DNA of 40,603 nt from Spirulina sp. SIO3F2 (GCA_010672165.1 JAAHHN010000016.1:1-40603), one strand, 5' to 3'. Counted from the stretch's first letter, positions 8,421 to 16,674 are shown. The notes: generated by a model from the sequence alone, not told the origin. A program made the numbers and translations.

Positions 8421-8621
8421 TTAGAAATCATCTGGAATAATCCACTTAGGGGGCTCAGAGAGTTTTTTGAGGCGTGCTGCTTCTGCGATTTCATGCATTC
8501 GATCTAGGGAGGTGGTTTGCATGAATTCGTTAGCGCGTTGGGCATATTCTTTGTTAGGACATTGGTCACCCAAAATGCAACCGTTGCGGCAGTCCTGTTC
8601 ACAGTTAACCGTTTTTTCCAT
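8421..8621 (-). CDS. Small conserved-looking Cys-rich protein, 66 aa
   Basis: The 66-residue product starts MEKTVNCEQDCRNGC and continues ILGDQCPN, giving a C-x3-C-x3-C-x5-C cluster within the first 25 residues. A helical, charged C-terminal part ends WIIPDDF. I have an impression of similar short cyanobacterial proteins but cannot name a function. The ATG at 8621 is preferred over an in-frame start at 8711, because the extension has no domain character and would nearly abut the preceding gene. It lies 91 bp downstream of the transglutaminase-like gene on the same strand and may be co-transcribed with it. Confidence 0.6.
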   Translation of the reverse strand: MEKTVNCEQDCRNGCILGDQCPNKEYAQRANEFMQTTSLDRMHEIAEAARLKKLSEPPKWIIPDDF

Positions 8622-8712
8622 AAAGCAAGCTGAGATTGGAGTTGAGTGATTGATTTGATATCTTCTTCCCATTTTACGGGAGGCAGAGACTACCACGATC
8701 CAACTGCACACC

Positions 8713-11034
8713 TTAGTGAGTTCGTAACCGCAATCGCTGTCGCACCAAGCGCAACGCCTTTTGCATTTGCATCAGATCAGGAGGTTGCTCGTTGTAACGC
8801 CAATACAGGTAGGCCTGGGTAATTTGCTGAATAGGCGTGGCGATCGCCTCGGGGTAACGTTGCTCACAAGCATGGGCATATTCAAGGGGCGTCTGGGCAG
8901 GGGATTTGCGATCGCCTTTATTAGCCAGCACCAACAACATCTGCCGATAGATGCGTTCCATCGGCGGCAAGCGAAATAAACGTCGGTGTTGCCACCAACG
9001 ACCGAGCCCTAAACTGGCAATCCACACCCCAAAAGCCGCCGCCGTTAAGGCAATCAGACCCACCAAAAAACTGACAAGCCCACTCGACATCCACCGCCAG
9101 AACCACACCGTCAGCCTCAAGAGGCTCCCAACAGTGACCGCAAACGAACCCGAGAGCCAGCCCCGTACCGGTGAGGGTAACCAACCTGCCACCCAGTTCC
9201 AAGCCTGACGCAATGCCCCAAACGTTTCGTTATCGACAAAAGAAGGGGGAATAATTTCGTGGCCAGGGATGGGGTTAAACGTATACCAACCCTGCTCTGG
9301 AAAGAAGACCTCCGTCACACTCAACACATCACTAGTCCGCACCAGATAAAAGCCAGTAAACGGATTAAACTGGCCCGGTGCAAAACCTGAGGCAATCCGG
9401 GCAGGAATCCCGAGCGATCGCAACATCACTGCTAAAACGGTGGAAAAATGGTCTCCATAGCCACCCCCCTGGTTAAGAAAAGCGGTGGTTAAATCTGCAC
9501 CGGGCAAGACGATCAAATTTGGTTTGATGGCATAGTTTTGTTTAAGGGCTTGGGCTAAGAATAGGGCAATTTCATAGGGATTATCGGGGCGATTGCTGGC
9601 ACTATTGAGCAGTTCCTCTGCAATTGGTCGAACCTCCTCAGCGACGCCCTCGGGTAGTTGCAAATAATACTTACTAATTCTTTCAGGATAATCTTGGTTC
9701 GCCTGACCGAGCTGAGTGCGATCGCGTATCGGCGCGTTCGACACCACCGTGTAGGTCAGTTCTTCTGAAAGGGCTGCTGGGGCACGTAAACTCCCTTCGG
9801 TGTCGATGGCAAGCTCCGGTGTTGGGAAATAAATGGCACTTGGACGGCTTAAGACCGGCAGCAAGTTGGGGATGAGCTTAACAATTGAATAGGTTTGAAT
9901 AACACGCTGGGACGACTTCGGCGGATCGGGCAACGTCACCGCAAAACGATAGCTCCAAGTGGGGCGTCGGATCGTTAGGGTTTGGTCTTCACGGGAAATT
10001 TCCCACCCTTGGCTGGTGTAGCGATCAAACGCAATGACTCGCCAAAACCCTGGAGCCTGGGAGCGCACTCGCATTAACAGTTCAGGTTTCCCAGGCGGGC
10101 CTGAAGGAACTTGGGTTTGATCAAACGTTGAGTTAAAGCTGTAAAAAATTTCGGGAGAAACCGCTTGGCCGTCCACATTCACATCAGCGTCTTCAGCATC
10201 TGGATCAGCAACTCGGCCAGGGTTAATAATGCCCCGATTTTCACCGTCAAAGCGGAGATCAGAAAATTCTCGGGGCACAGCTACCGGATATTGATCCAGC
10301 CAGTAGCCCGAAGACTGAGGCATAAAAAAGCGAGACAGTAGACCTAAACAAAAAATACTCAAGAAAAGTGCTGTCCATCGCATCACGTTACCGCGATCGA
10401 GCGCCCACCAGGATCGTGACACCGAGCGACGGGATTGAATGGCAGGAATGGTGGAGTCTTTGAGCGTCGATCGGGTTTCAAACAGGGGGGAGAGGCCTAA
10501 CTGCGATCGATAGTCCAACACCATAGAGGGCAGCGCGAAGGCTAAGAACAACGCGATGAACACCAAAAAGAACGTGGTTTGACTCCGGGAGGCAGCCATA
10601 CTCATCAGCATTAACCCAATCACGCTGGAGTAGCCCAAGTCTTTCCGTCGCGGCAGGTCAAAGCTGTGGAGGACTTGCACTTGCACCAGTAGCTCAGTCA
10701 AAACTGGAATTGTGTCGTTGAGATTTTCAATTAAATTGCCTAAAAAGCTCATCAACGCCAGCAGCATGCCCAAGGCTAATGCAAACTTAACGGCGACATT
10801 GCGCTGCTTGCGTCGCCACCAACTAAATGCTGCCCCCAAGACACTCAAGGGGACTGCCCACACATAGAGGGTCGTCTCTGAAGCAACATCCGTGGCAATG
10901 ATGCCGATGATCACCAAGATCTGTACAACAATACGGAGGGCGATCGACTCTTCTGTTTCTGGCAACGGCAATGCTTGCAAGCGCTGTTGCCATTGCTGGA
11001 AGCGAGAGAGCGGTTGCCAAGGGGTGCTGTTCAT
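8713..11034 (-). CDS. TgpA-like membrane transglutaminase-fold protein (DUF3488/DUF4129), catalytic residues missing
   Basis: A 773-residue protein. It has a hydrophobic N-terminal region (DUF3488-like) to about residue 245, an extracytoplasmic region, a transglutaminase-like core near residues 480-600, another membrane segment near 650-680 and a DUF4129-like cytoplasmic tail. The core signature normally has Cys in G-x-C-x-x-F; here it reads GGYGDHFSTVLAVMLRSLG, with Gly at residue 527 (codon 9456-9454). The later segment that carries the catalytic His reads SDVLSVTEVFFPEQGW, with no His. The fold therefore seems intact but the thiol-protease chemistry lost, suggesting a scaffold or binding role. 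It is divergent from the DUF1824 gene. Confidence 0.88.
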   Translation of the reverse strand: MNSTPWQPLSRFQQWQQRLQALPLPETEESIALRIVVQILVIIGIIATDVASETTLYVWAVPLSVLGAAFSWWRRKQRNVAVKFALALGMLLALMSFLGNLIENLNDTIPVLTELLVQVQVLHSFDLPRRKDLGYSSVIGLMLMSMAASRSQTTFFLVFIALFLAFALPSMVLDYRSQLGLSPLFETRSTLKDSTIPAIQSRRSVSRSWWALDRGNVMRWTALFLSIFCLGLLSRFFMPQSSGYWLDQYPVAVPREFSDLRFDGENRGIINPGRVADPDAEDADVNVDGQAVSPEIFYSFNSTFDQTQVPSGPPGKPELLMRVRSQAPGFWRVIAFDRYTSQGWEISREDQTLTIRRPTWSYRFAVTLPDPPKSSQRVIQTYSIVKLIPNLLPVLSRPSAIYFPTPELAIDTEGSLRAPAALSEELTYTVVSNAPIRDRTQLGQANQDYPERISKYYLQLPEGVAEEVRPIAEELLNSASNRPDNPYEIALFLAQALKQNYAIKPNLIVLPGADLTTAFLNQGGGYGDHFSTVLAVMLRSLGIPARIASGFAPGQFNPFTGFYLVRTSDVLSVTEVFFPEQGWYTFNPIPGHEIIPPSFVDNETFGALRQAWNWVAGWLPSPVRGWLSGSFAVTVGSLLRLTVWFWRWMSSGLVSFLVGLIALTAAAFGVWIASLGLGRWWQHRRLFRLPPMERIYRQMLLVLANKGDRKSPAQTPLEYAHACEQRYPEAIATPIQQITQAYLYWRYNEQPPDLMQMQKALRLVRQRLRLRTH

Positions 11035-11236
11035 GGCGTTGGGGTGGAACGGGCTTGCCTTAGCTAGCCTAGCAAATTGAGCGGTTCACGCCTGTGCAGA
11101 TTACATCTGCCGTTTGTTTGCGCCGCCGTAGCGTGGGCATCTGTCCCGCCAGCGTGGTGTGGTTACTCTCGTGACTTTCATGCAAGTTGGTATGATCGGG
11201 AAACTTATCCTTTATCCGGTGGCGGGTTAGTCCCGA

Positions 11237-11647
11237 ATGTTGATGTCCCTCCAAAGCGATCGCCAACTCCTCGATACCTATAGTTGCATTGAGCCGAAAG
11301 TGCCTCAGACCCCTGCGGACGCAGAAGAACTACGAGGAGCAATTTTGCGCATCACCCAGGCCGCAGAGAGCGAAAATTTGGGCATCTGTGCAGATACCTG
11401 TGAGCAGGCTTATCAAGCTTTGGCTCAATACCTCAAGGCGCTAGACTATCCCATTCCCGAAGCGCCTGACCCCACCGCCCCCACCGATGAGCCAGTGTAT
11501 CTTAAGTTCAACGCCACGACGCTCAAGCATTTTGCCAAGGCTTATTCGGGAGACTATCGCGGGGTGTTGATTGCTTGTCAGGCGGAAGAGGATGTAGTCA
11601 ATGGCACGTTTGGTCATTTTCCGCTGGATTTGTTTAGTGAAATGTAA
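11237..11647 (+). CDS. DUF1824 family protein
   Basis: A 136-residue soluble protein. Its C-terminal stretch YSGDYRGVLIACQAEE followed by VNGTFGHFPLDLF is what I recall as the hallmark of DUF1824, a family largely confined to cyanobacteria and of unknown biochemical function. The N-terminal half is helical and acidic. An alternative start two codons downstream (11243) would change little. It is transcribed away from the transglutaminase-like gene and ends just before a strong hairpin. Confidence 0.85.
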   Translation: MLMSLQSDRQLLDTYSCIEPKVPQTPADAEELRGAILRITQAAESENLGICADTCEQAYQALAQYLKALDYPIPEAPDPTAPTDEPVYLKFNATTLKHFAKAYSGDYRGVLIACQAEEDVVNGTFGHFPLDLFSEM

Positions 11648-11660
11648 ACAAAAATGCAGC

Positions 11661-11685
11661 GTCGCAGATGTGAAACATCTGCGAC
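11661..11685. terminator. Perfect 11-bp hairpin after DUF1824
   Basis: GTCGCAGATGT (11661-11671) and ACATCTGCGAC (11675-11685) are perfect reverse complements around a GAA loop, 13 nt after the DUF1824 stop and between convergent genes. No T-run follows on either side. It may be a bidirectional terminator or a palindromic repeat that ended up there. Confidence 0.6.
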
Positions 11686-11759
11686 GACCAGAAAAGCATC
11701 TAAGTCAACTTTTTGGCGGTTGAGCAAACCGAATCCAATAAAATTGGCTTAGTTCTGGA

Positions 11760-12206
11760 TTAACTGGCTGGACTAACGTTACTACGTATAACAGCGGGAC
11801 GAGGCGTTCGAGCTAAAACCTCTTGAGGGATCACAATATTATTATTCCAGGCTTGAGAAGCTGGCTTCAAATTAACACGATATTGCCAACCACTTTTAAT
11901 CCATTCATTCGCCTCTGCAAAAACGTCTACATTAATGCTGGGATCTTCTAAGCGAATCCAAGCAACATGCCAATCTGGCCCAGAACCACCACCACTGTTA
12001 TAGATGAGCATGCCTTTAACATCTGTGATGTAAAAAAGATTGACATCATAGACACCAATAGAGCCGCTCTCAAAATCATCACCAGGATTATCTAGCCAAC
12101 TGAAATTAGTACAATACTGCCCATTGCTACCGAATATAACGACGGCAATATTAGCATCAGTGCCCGCACCACTAATATCACTGGTTGCGATTGTTAGTCT
12201 TGCCAT
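11760..12206 (-). CDS. PLAT/LH2-domain protein, copy 1
   Basis: A 148-residue protein that is essentially one PLAT/LH2 beta-sandwich, a fold that usually mediates lipid or protein binding. The PLAT pattern is visible as LTIATSDISGAGTDAN, then the D-F-E-x-G-S motif in NPGDDFESGSIGVYDVN, and GPDWHVAWIRLED with the conserved Trp. The C-terminal tail NNIVIPQEVLARTPRPA is outside the standard domain and is shared with the neighbouring copy. No signal peptide or membrane segment is seen. The ATG at 12206 is fixed by an AAGGAG site 9 nt upstream. It is 55-60% identical by eye to the protein at 12478-12924, so the pair is a tandem duplication. Confidence 0.85.
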   Translation of the reverse strand: MARLTIATSDISGAGTDANIAVVIFGSNGQYCTNFSWLDNPGDDFESGSIGVYDVNLFYITDVKGMLIYNSGGGSGPDWHVAWIRLEDPSINVDVFAEANEWIKSGWQYRVNLKPASQAWNNNIVIPQEVLARTPRPAVIRSNVSPAS

Positions 12207-12215
12207 TAGGAAAAT

Positions 12216-12221
12216 CTCCTT
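12216..12221 (-). promoter_or_regulatory. Ribosome-binding site AAGGAG for PLAT copy 1
   Basis: AAGGAG on the minus strand with 9-nt spacing to the ATG at 12206. It decides that start over an in-frame codon at 12266. The second copy has AGGAG at the same spacing, so the leader is duplicated too. Confidence 0.75.
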
Positions 12222-12286
12222 GGTCTTGTTAATTACTTCCCCATTACTCTGCAAGATGTAGAGCACAGAATAAATGGGAAACGATA

Positions 12287-12303
12287 GCGCTTATTCTAAG
12301 CGC
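12287..12303. terminator. 7-bp perfect hairpin between the two PLAT genes
   Basis: GCGCTTA and TAAGCGC pair around a TTC loop. It lies 174 bp downstream of the copy 2 stop and 80 bp upstream of the copy 1 start. It could end the first transcript or act as a leader hairpin for the second. No strong T-run follows on the minus strand. Confidence 0.4.
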
Positions 12304-12477
12304 AAAAATCCTGTTCTGCCACTTAACAGAATACAAGAATAAATATTCTTTGAGCCTGATTCCTGTATGAAATTTGATCACTAAAGATATACTATTAGCA
12401 AAATATATTGCTCTTCCAGACTCAAGCTTTTGCTTACTATTTTACTGACAGTATCTTTACCTTAAATTAACCAAGAT

Positions 12478-12924
12478 TTAACTCGTCGGAGCAATCTTGC
12501 GACGCGAAGTGGCTAGGCGAGGAGTCCGCTCTAAAACCTCTTGAGGGATTACAATATTATTACTCCAGGCTTGAGATGTCGGCTTGAAACTGAAATAATG
12601 GTAATAGCCAGCTTCAAGCCAATGATTCACATCGCTATAGACATCCAAACCACTATCTGAATCTTCTAAACGAATCCAGGCAATATGCCAATCGGGCCCA
12701 TAACCCGAATCACTAAGGTCAATGATGATTGATTTAACATCGGTCATATAACAGAGATTAACATCATAGACACCAATCGAACCACGCTCAAAATCATCAC
12801 CAGGATTATCTAAAGTCTGTGGATAAGTAGCATGCCATCCATCATTACCACCAAAGATCACCTCAACCTCCGCATCAGTACCAGCGCGATCAATGTCACT
12901 GGTTGCAATTGTCAGTTTCGACAT
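12478..12924 (-). CDS. PLAT/LH2-domain protein, copy 2
   Basis: A 148-residue single-domain PLAT protein with LTIATSDIDRAGTDAEVEV, then NPGDDFERGSIGVYDVNL and GPDWHIAWIRLED in the order expected of the fold. This copy keeps the canonical D-F-E-R-G-S. Its C-terminal tail, NNIVIPQEVLERTPRLA, is nearly the same as in copy 1. It differs most in the loop around residues 28-38 and near residues 90-115, where surface loops of the sandwich would be. The start is fixed by AGGAG at 12934-12938, 9 nt upstream. No partner domain or signal peptide is seen; function unknown beyond probable binding. Confidence 0.85.
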   Translation of the reverse strand: MSKLTIATSDIDRAGTDAEVEVIFGGNDGWHATYPQTLDNPGDDFERGSIGVYDVNLCYMTDVKSIIIDLSDSGYGPDWHIAWIRLEDSDSGLDVYSDVNHWLEAGYYHYFSFKPTSQAWSNNIVIPQEVLERTPRLATSRRKIAPTS

Positions 12925-13325
12925 TAGAAAAGTCTCCTAAGTTTTGTGTATTTACATCCCAGATGCGCTCACCATACTTGTGAACTTTCAACTTGAACTA
13001 TTTCAGGAAATGCTCCCCCTCATCCTAGTCATGGGAATAAATATGCATAAAATACTAAAGAAAAAAATAACAATTATCTGAAATCTTTTTGCATTTGTAG
13101 CTTCGGGAGCAGTGAAACCAGCCTACAAGCTAAAGCTTTTGTTTTGTTCTGTACTGCGGTGATGTCGATCTGAATTATGGCCTTGGAAATACCACTCAGC
13201 CATCACTTCTGATGGTCGTGCAGATAAAATAGTCAGGCGGGACGTTTGTGCTATGTGTGATACCCGTAGTCAGTCATCTTACCCGCCGTTGTACTCTCAG
13301 CACCACCATCCTGTTCGTCGCAATA
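12925..13325. other. Divergent intergenic region (PLAT copy 2 / ycf46)
   Basis: About 400 bp without a supported gene. It is AT-rich near 13030-13090 and contains a loose pair TTGTAG...CTACAA near 13095-13130, followed by an AAGCT-AA-AGCTT element. An in-frame upstream extension of ycf46 covers 13248-13325 but looks non-coding. Promoters for both flanking genes should lie here; I cannot assign them. Confidence 0.5.
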
Positions 13326-14909
13326 ATGCTCCAACCCAGCCCTGATCTGCTTATTCGTGCCCGTTATCCCCTCCTTTACCTCGTCACTGTTGAAGAAGAT
13401 GCCGCACTCCAGGAACTGGAAGATCTGGCCTATCAGAAACTAACACCCCAACGACATCTAGCAACGTGGGATATTGCCCGCGGTTGGGACGATAATGGTG
13501 AGCATAAAAATTCAGTGCTTGGGGCCTTGGGGCGGGTGCGGGGCCAATCCGATGAACAGCAGCCCATGCTGTTTGTGCTCAAAGACTTGCACTTTATCTT
13601 GCAATATCCTCAAAACCCTAACCATGCCCCTGTCATTCGAGAACTCAAAAGCTTAGCGAGTGAGCTGAAATATACCCAAAACACCCTGATCCTCACCAGC
13701 CATACCTTAGTTGTGCCCCCCGAGCTAAGCGAAGCGGTGACCGTCATTGACCATCCCTTACCCGATGCGGAGGCGATCGCGCACCTGATCACCCAAGGCG
13801 TAGCCCCCCGCCAACTGGAATTGAGTGCCCTCGGTCAGGAGCGCTTGGTCAAAGCCTGCCAAGGCTTAAGCCGCAACCGCATTGAACGGGTGCTAGCTCG
13901 CACGATCGCCCAATACGGTCAGGTCAATACCGCCGCGATCGCGGGGGTGCTCGAAACCAAACAACAAGCCATTCGCCAAACCGGCTTGCTGGAATTCCAC
14001 CAGCCCGAAACCTCCCTCAAGCAGGTAGGTGGCTTGGATAACCTCAAGCAATGGGTACGGATGCGTAAAAATGCTTTCACTGAAGAAGCCCGACGCTACG
14101 GTATCCCCAATCCCAAAGGGGTTTTGTTGGTGGGTATCCAAGGCACTGGTAAATCCCTCTCCGCCAAGACGATCGCCCATGAATGGCAATTGCCTCTGCT
14201 ACGCCTGGATACGGGACGACTCTTTGGCGGCTTAGTGGGCGAAAGTGAAAGCCGGGTACGCCAAATGATTCAGATTGCCGAGGCGATCGCGCCCTGTGTG
14301 CTGTGGATCGATGAAATTGATAAAGCCTTTGGCAATATTACCAAAGGCATTGATGGCGATTCTGGCACATCGCGCCGCTTGTTTGGCACGATCATTACCT
14401 GGATGCAGGAAAAAACCTGCCCGGTGTTTATTGTCGCTACCGCCAACGATGTGCATATTCTGCCGAAGGAACTTCTCCGCAAAGGTCGCTTTGATGAAAT
14501 TTTCTACCTGACGCTCCCCACGGCAAGAGAGCGCCAAGCCATCTTTAAAGTCCATCTCCAGCGCCTGCGTCCTGAACGCATCCGGGAGTTTGACCTTGAT
14601 CTTCTCGCCCGCCAAACCAATAACTTTAGCGGTGCAGAAATTGAGCAAGTCATCTTTGATGCGATGCATCAAGCGTTTGCTGAGGGGTCTCCTGGTCAGC
14701 GGCGGGACTTTGGCGACCAAGATATCCTCCGCGCAGCCGAGGCGACCGTCCCGCTGGCAACGATCGCCCACGAACAAATTAAGGCCATGCTCGAGTGGGC
14801 AGACAAGATGAATGTGCGGCCAGCGTCCCAAGACACCGACCTCTTGCAGGAGTTCAAAAAAAATATCCAACAGCGCCAGATTAATCCTGATCAGTCTTCG
14901 CCATCTTGA
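13326..14909 (+). CDS. ycf46: Ycf46-like AAA+ ATPase
   Basis: A 527-residue AAA+ protein of the type encoded as ycf46 in algal plastids and cyanobacteria. An N-terminal domain of about 230 residues precedes one AAA module. The Walker A is VGIQGTGKSLSAK near residue 270, the Walker B is CVLWIDEIDKAFG near 324-336, and the arginine-finger region is LRKGRFDEIFYL. It probably remodels a protein substrate; physiological reports link Ycf46 to inorganic carbon use, from memory. The ATG at 13326 (MLQPSPDLLIRARYPLLYLV) is chosen because it opens the conserved N-terminal domain. Its last 29 bp overlap the convergent ligase gene. Confidence 0.9.
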   Translation: MLQPSPDLLIRARYPLLYLVTVEEDAALQELEDLAYQKLTPQRHLATWDIARGWDDNGEHKNSVLGALGRVRGQSDEQQPMLFVLKDLHFILQYPQNPNHAPVIRELKSLASELKYTQNTLILTSHTLVVPPELSEAVTVIDHPLPDAEAIAHLITQGVAPRQLELSALGQERLVKACQGLSRNRIERVLARTIAQYGQVNTAAIAGVLETKQQAIRQTGLLEFHQPETSLKQVGGLDNLKQWVRMRKNAFTEEARRYGIPNPKGVLLVGIQGTGKSLSAKTIAHEWQLPLLRLDTGRLFGGLVGESESRVRQMIQIAEAIAPCVLWIDEIDKAFGNITKGIDGDSGTSRRLFGTIITWMQEKTCPVFIVATANDVHILPKELLRKGRFDEIFYLTLPTARERQAIFKVHLQRLRPERIREFDLDLLARQTNNFSGAEIEQVIFDAMHQAFAEGSPGQRRDFGDQDILRAAEATVPLATIAHEQIKAMLEWADKMNVRPASQDTDLLQEFKKNIQQRQINPDQSSPS

Positions 14910-16593
14910 GCCACAGTTGCCATTTGCCCCAAGGCGATCGCAACCATCGCGCCAGTTGAGGATAGTTCACTTTGGCATTGTGGCGGCGATCGGTGGGAAT
15001 AGCGCGGACAGTGATGATGTGATCGAGCTGTGCCCAAGCTAGAGCAGTTTTCAGTTTGCAGTTTTCAGTTCGCAATTCGTGGCGCTCCCACTCCACCAGC
15101 AACACCCGTCGTCCTCGCCATTGCACTAGCGCCGATCGCGCTACCCCTGGCAATTCATTGACCAGACATTCAACGGTTAAGGGATATAGAATGCCGTGAT
15201 CCTCTCGAATTGCTGCGGTCGCTCGACCCAATAGCCAGAGCTGTCCGTGAACATCCAAATAGCCTAGATCGCCTGTGCGATGCCACTGTTGACCCTGGAG
15301 GGTCAAGCGTTGCTGGGGATGGGGACTGTTAAGGACATGTGCGCCTCGCACAATGATTTCACCAGGTTGGTTGGGGAGTGCAGATTGGTTAGTTGCAGTA
15401 TCGAGGATGCGTAGTTCTAATGAGGGCACGGGTTGTCCGGCAAAGAGACCCAAGTTGGGGGAGAACGATGCTGGTTTGCTCAATTCCAGACCGTTAATCC
15501 CCCCTTCCCCCCTTATTAAGGGGGGGGACGCCGCAAGCGGCTGGGATGGACTGCGGCTGCGCATTTGAGGGGGGCGGCCTTCTGTTTCTAAGAATGTCGG
15601 CACAATTGAGGGGATTTTCCAATCTCCCCCCTTTCCAAGGGGGGCAGGGGGGATGACTGCGATCGGCTCGGCTTCTGTTGCCCCGTAAACCACCGTGATC
15701 TGTGCATTCAGAGCAAGGTGCTGGAGACGATCGCGTAGTTTCTGAGTTACAGGTGCACCACCGATGAAGATCTGATGCAGGCTGGGTAATGGCTTGGATG
15801 CTCCCAGAAGCAAGCGCCCCAAAATACCAGGAGCAGCGACGATCCGTTCAATCTGATATTGGGCGATCGCTCGTCTCAGCTTGAGCCCAGAAACCCGAGC
15901 TGGACGCCGCACATTTACGGGTGGGATTACAGTTGCACCGCCTGCCACTAAATTGGCTAATCCAAACAGCGGTAAAGTTGTGAGTTCTTGAGCACCCGGT
16001 TGCCATTGCAGAACCGGAGCCAGGGCTTGGTATTGGGCGAGGAGGAGATGATGCGATCGCGCAATGGGCTTGGGTTGGCCGGTTGTGCCGCTGGTAAACG
16101 AGAGCAGCGCGATCGCCTCAGCGTTAAGTTCAACAGCATCGGTTTTGGGAGCAGACTTTTGTACCTGCTGCCAAGTCACTGTCCCAGGCACAGGCACACC
16201 GACCGCAATTTTGTACCGAATGCGGCGGAGTGTGGGTGAGAACAGTTGGGTAGTAAATAGCCATGAGGGAGCTAACCAGACTTTCAGATTGATTTCATGG
16301 GCGCAATGGGCGATGTATCGCTGACCCAACAGGGGGTTAAGAATCACTGCGATCGCCCCCACCTGCCAAATCGCAGCGAGGGCAATGTAGAGTTCAGCCG
16401 AGAGGGGTTGCAAAAGTAAGACCCCATCCCCTAGCTTGAGTTGACAACAGTGAGTTAAGTAGCCTGCCAAACGTTGACTGGCTGTCAAAATATCCGCGAA
16501 GGTATACTGCTTGTGTTGGGCATCAATTAGGGCGATCGCCGCAGGGGTATGCTCAACTCGCTCGTGTAGCAGACGGACTAAATTCGTTGTCAT
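14881..16593 (-). CDS. AMP-forming acyl-adenylate ligase (OleC-like) carrying repeat insertions
   Basis: A protein of about 570 residues in the ANL (AMP-binding) superfamily, which activates carboxylates as acyl-AMP. Core motifs appear in order: P-loop LLSFTSGTTGQPKPIA, A5 VVYGATEAEPIAVI, A7 WHRTGDLGYLD, and a C-terminal A10 Lys in DRRHNAKVNYPQLA. YGATEA plus RHNAK resemble OleC-type beta-lactone synthetases more than ordinary acyl-CoA ligases, but no OleA, OleB or OleD gene is nearby. Between A5 and GLFAGQPVPSLELRI there are about 50 residues of Pro/Gly/Arg-rich sequence encoded by palindromic repeat DNA. A second short repeat encodes RTENCKLKTA near the C-terminus. It lies downstream of the small CHAT gene on the same strand. 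Confidence 0.82.
   Translation of the reverse strand: MTTNLVRLLHERVEHTPAAIALIDAQHKQYTFADILTASQRLAGYLTHCCQLKLGDGVLLLQPLSAELYIALAAIWQVGAIAVILNPLLGQRYIAHCAHEINLKVWLAPSWLFTTQLFSPTLRRIRYKIAVGVPVPGTVTWQQVQKSAPKTDAVELNAEAIALLSFTSGTTGQPKPIARSHHLLLAQYQALAPVLQWQPGAQELTTLPLFGLANLVAGGATVIPPVNVRRPARVSGLKLRRAIAQYQIERIVAAPGILGRLLLGASKPLPSLHQIFIGGAPVTQKLRDRLQHLALNAQITVVYGATEAEPIAVIPPAPLGKGGDWKIPSIVPTFLETEGRPPQMRSRSPSQPLAASPPLIRGEGGINGLELSKPASFSPNLGLFAGQPVPSLELRILDTATNQSALPNQPGEIIVRGAHVLNSPHPQQRLTLQGQQWHRTGDLGYLDVHGQLWLLGRATAAIREDHGILYPLTVECLVNELPGVARSALVQWRGRRVLLVEWERHELRTENCKLKTALAWAQLDHIITVRAIPTDRRHNAKVNYPQLARWLRSPWGKWQLWLKMAKTDQD
15047..15074. repeat. STRR-like heptads inside the ligase gene
   Basis: Four 7-mers read GTTTTCA, GTTTGCA, GTTTTCA and GTTCGCA. 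They lie inside the ligase frame and encode part of the stretch RTENCKLKTA. The reading frame stays open through them. Confidence 0.8.
15507..15644. repeat. Palindromic G/C-run repeat inserted in the ligase reading frame
   Basis: Two similar hairpins mark the element. CCCCCCTT pairs with AAGGGGGG at 15507-15525, and a second CCCCCCTT...AAGGGGGG pair lies at 15626-15644. Between them is GCCGC-AA-GCGGC near 15530-15541. Such C6TT/AAG6 hairpins are common dispersed intergenic repeats in cyanobacteria; here they are translated in frame. Confidence 0.8.
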
Positions 16594-16674
16594 TGCATCT
16601 CTACACCCTGACCCCCACACCCCTCACCCAGCAATTCATACAGCTAACTGTTCATCTTCTGGACAAGAGCGGCT

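Noticed and set aside
13248-13325. N-terminal extension of Ycf46
   Set aside because: The added residues do not resemble the family, and the ATG at 13326 opens the conserved domain.
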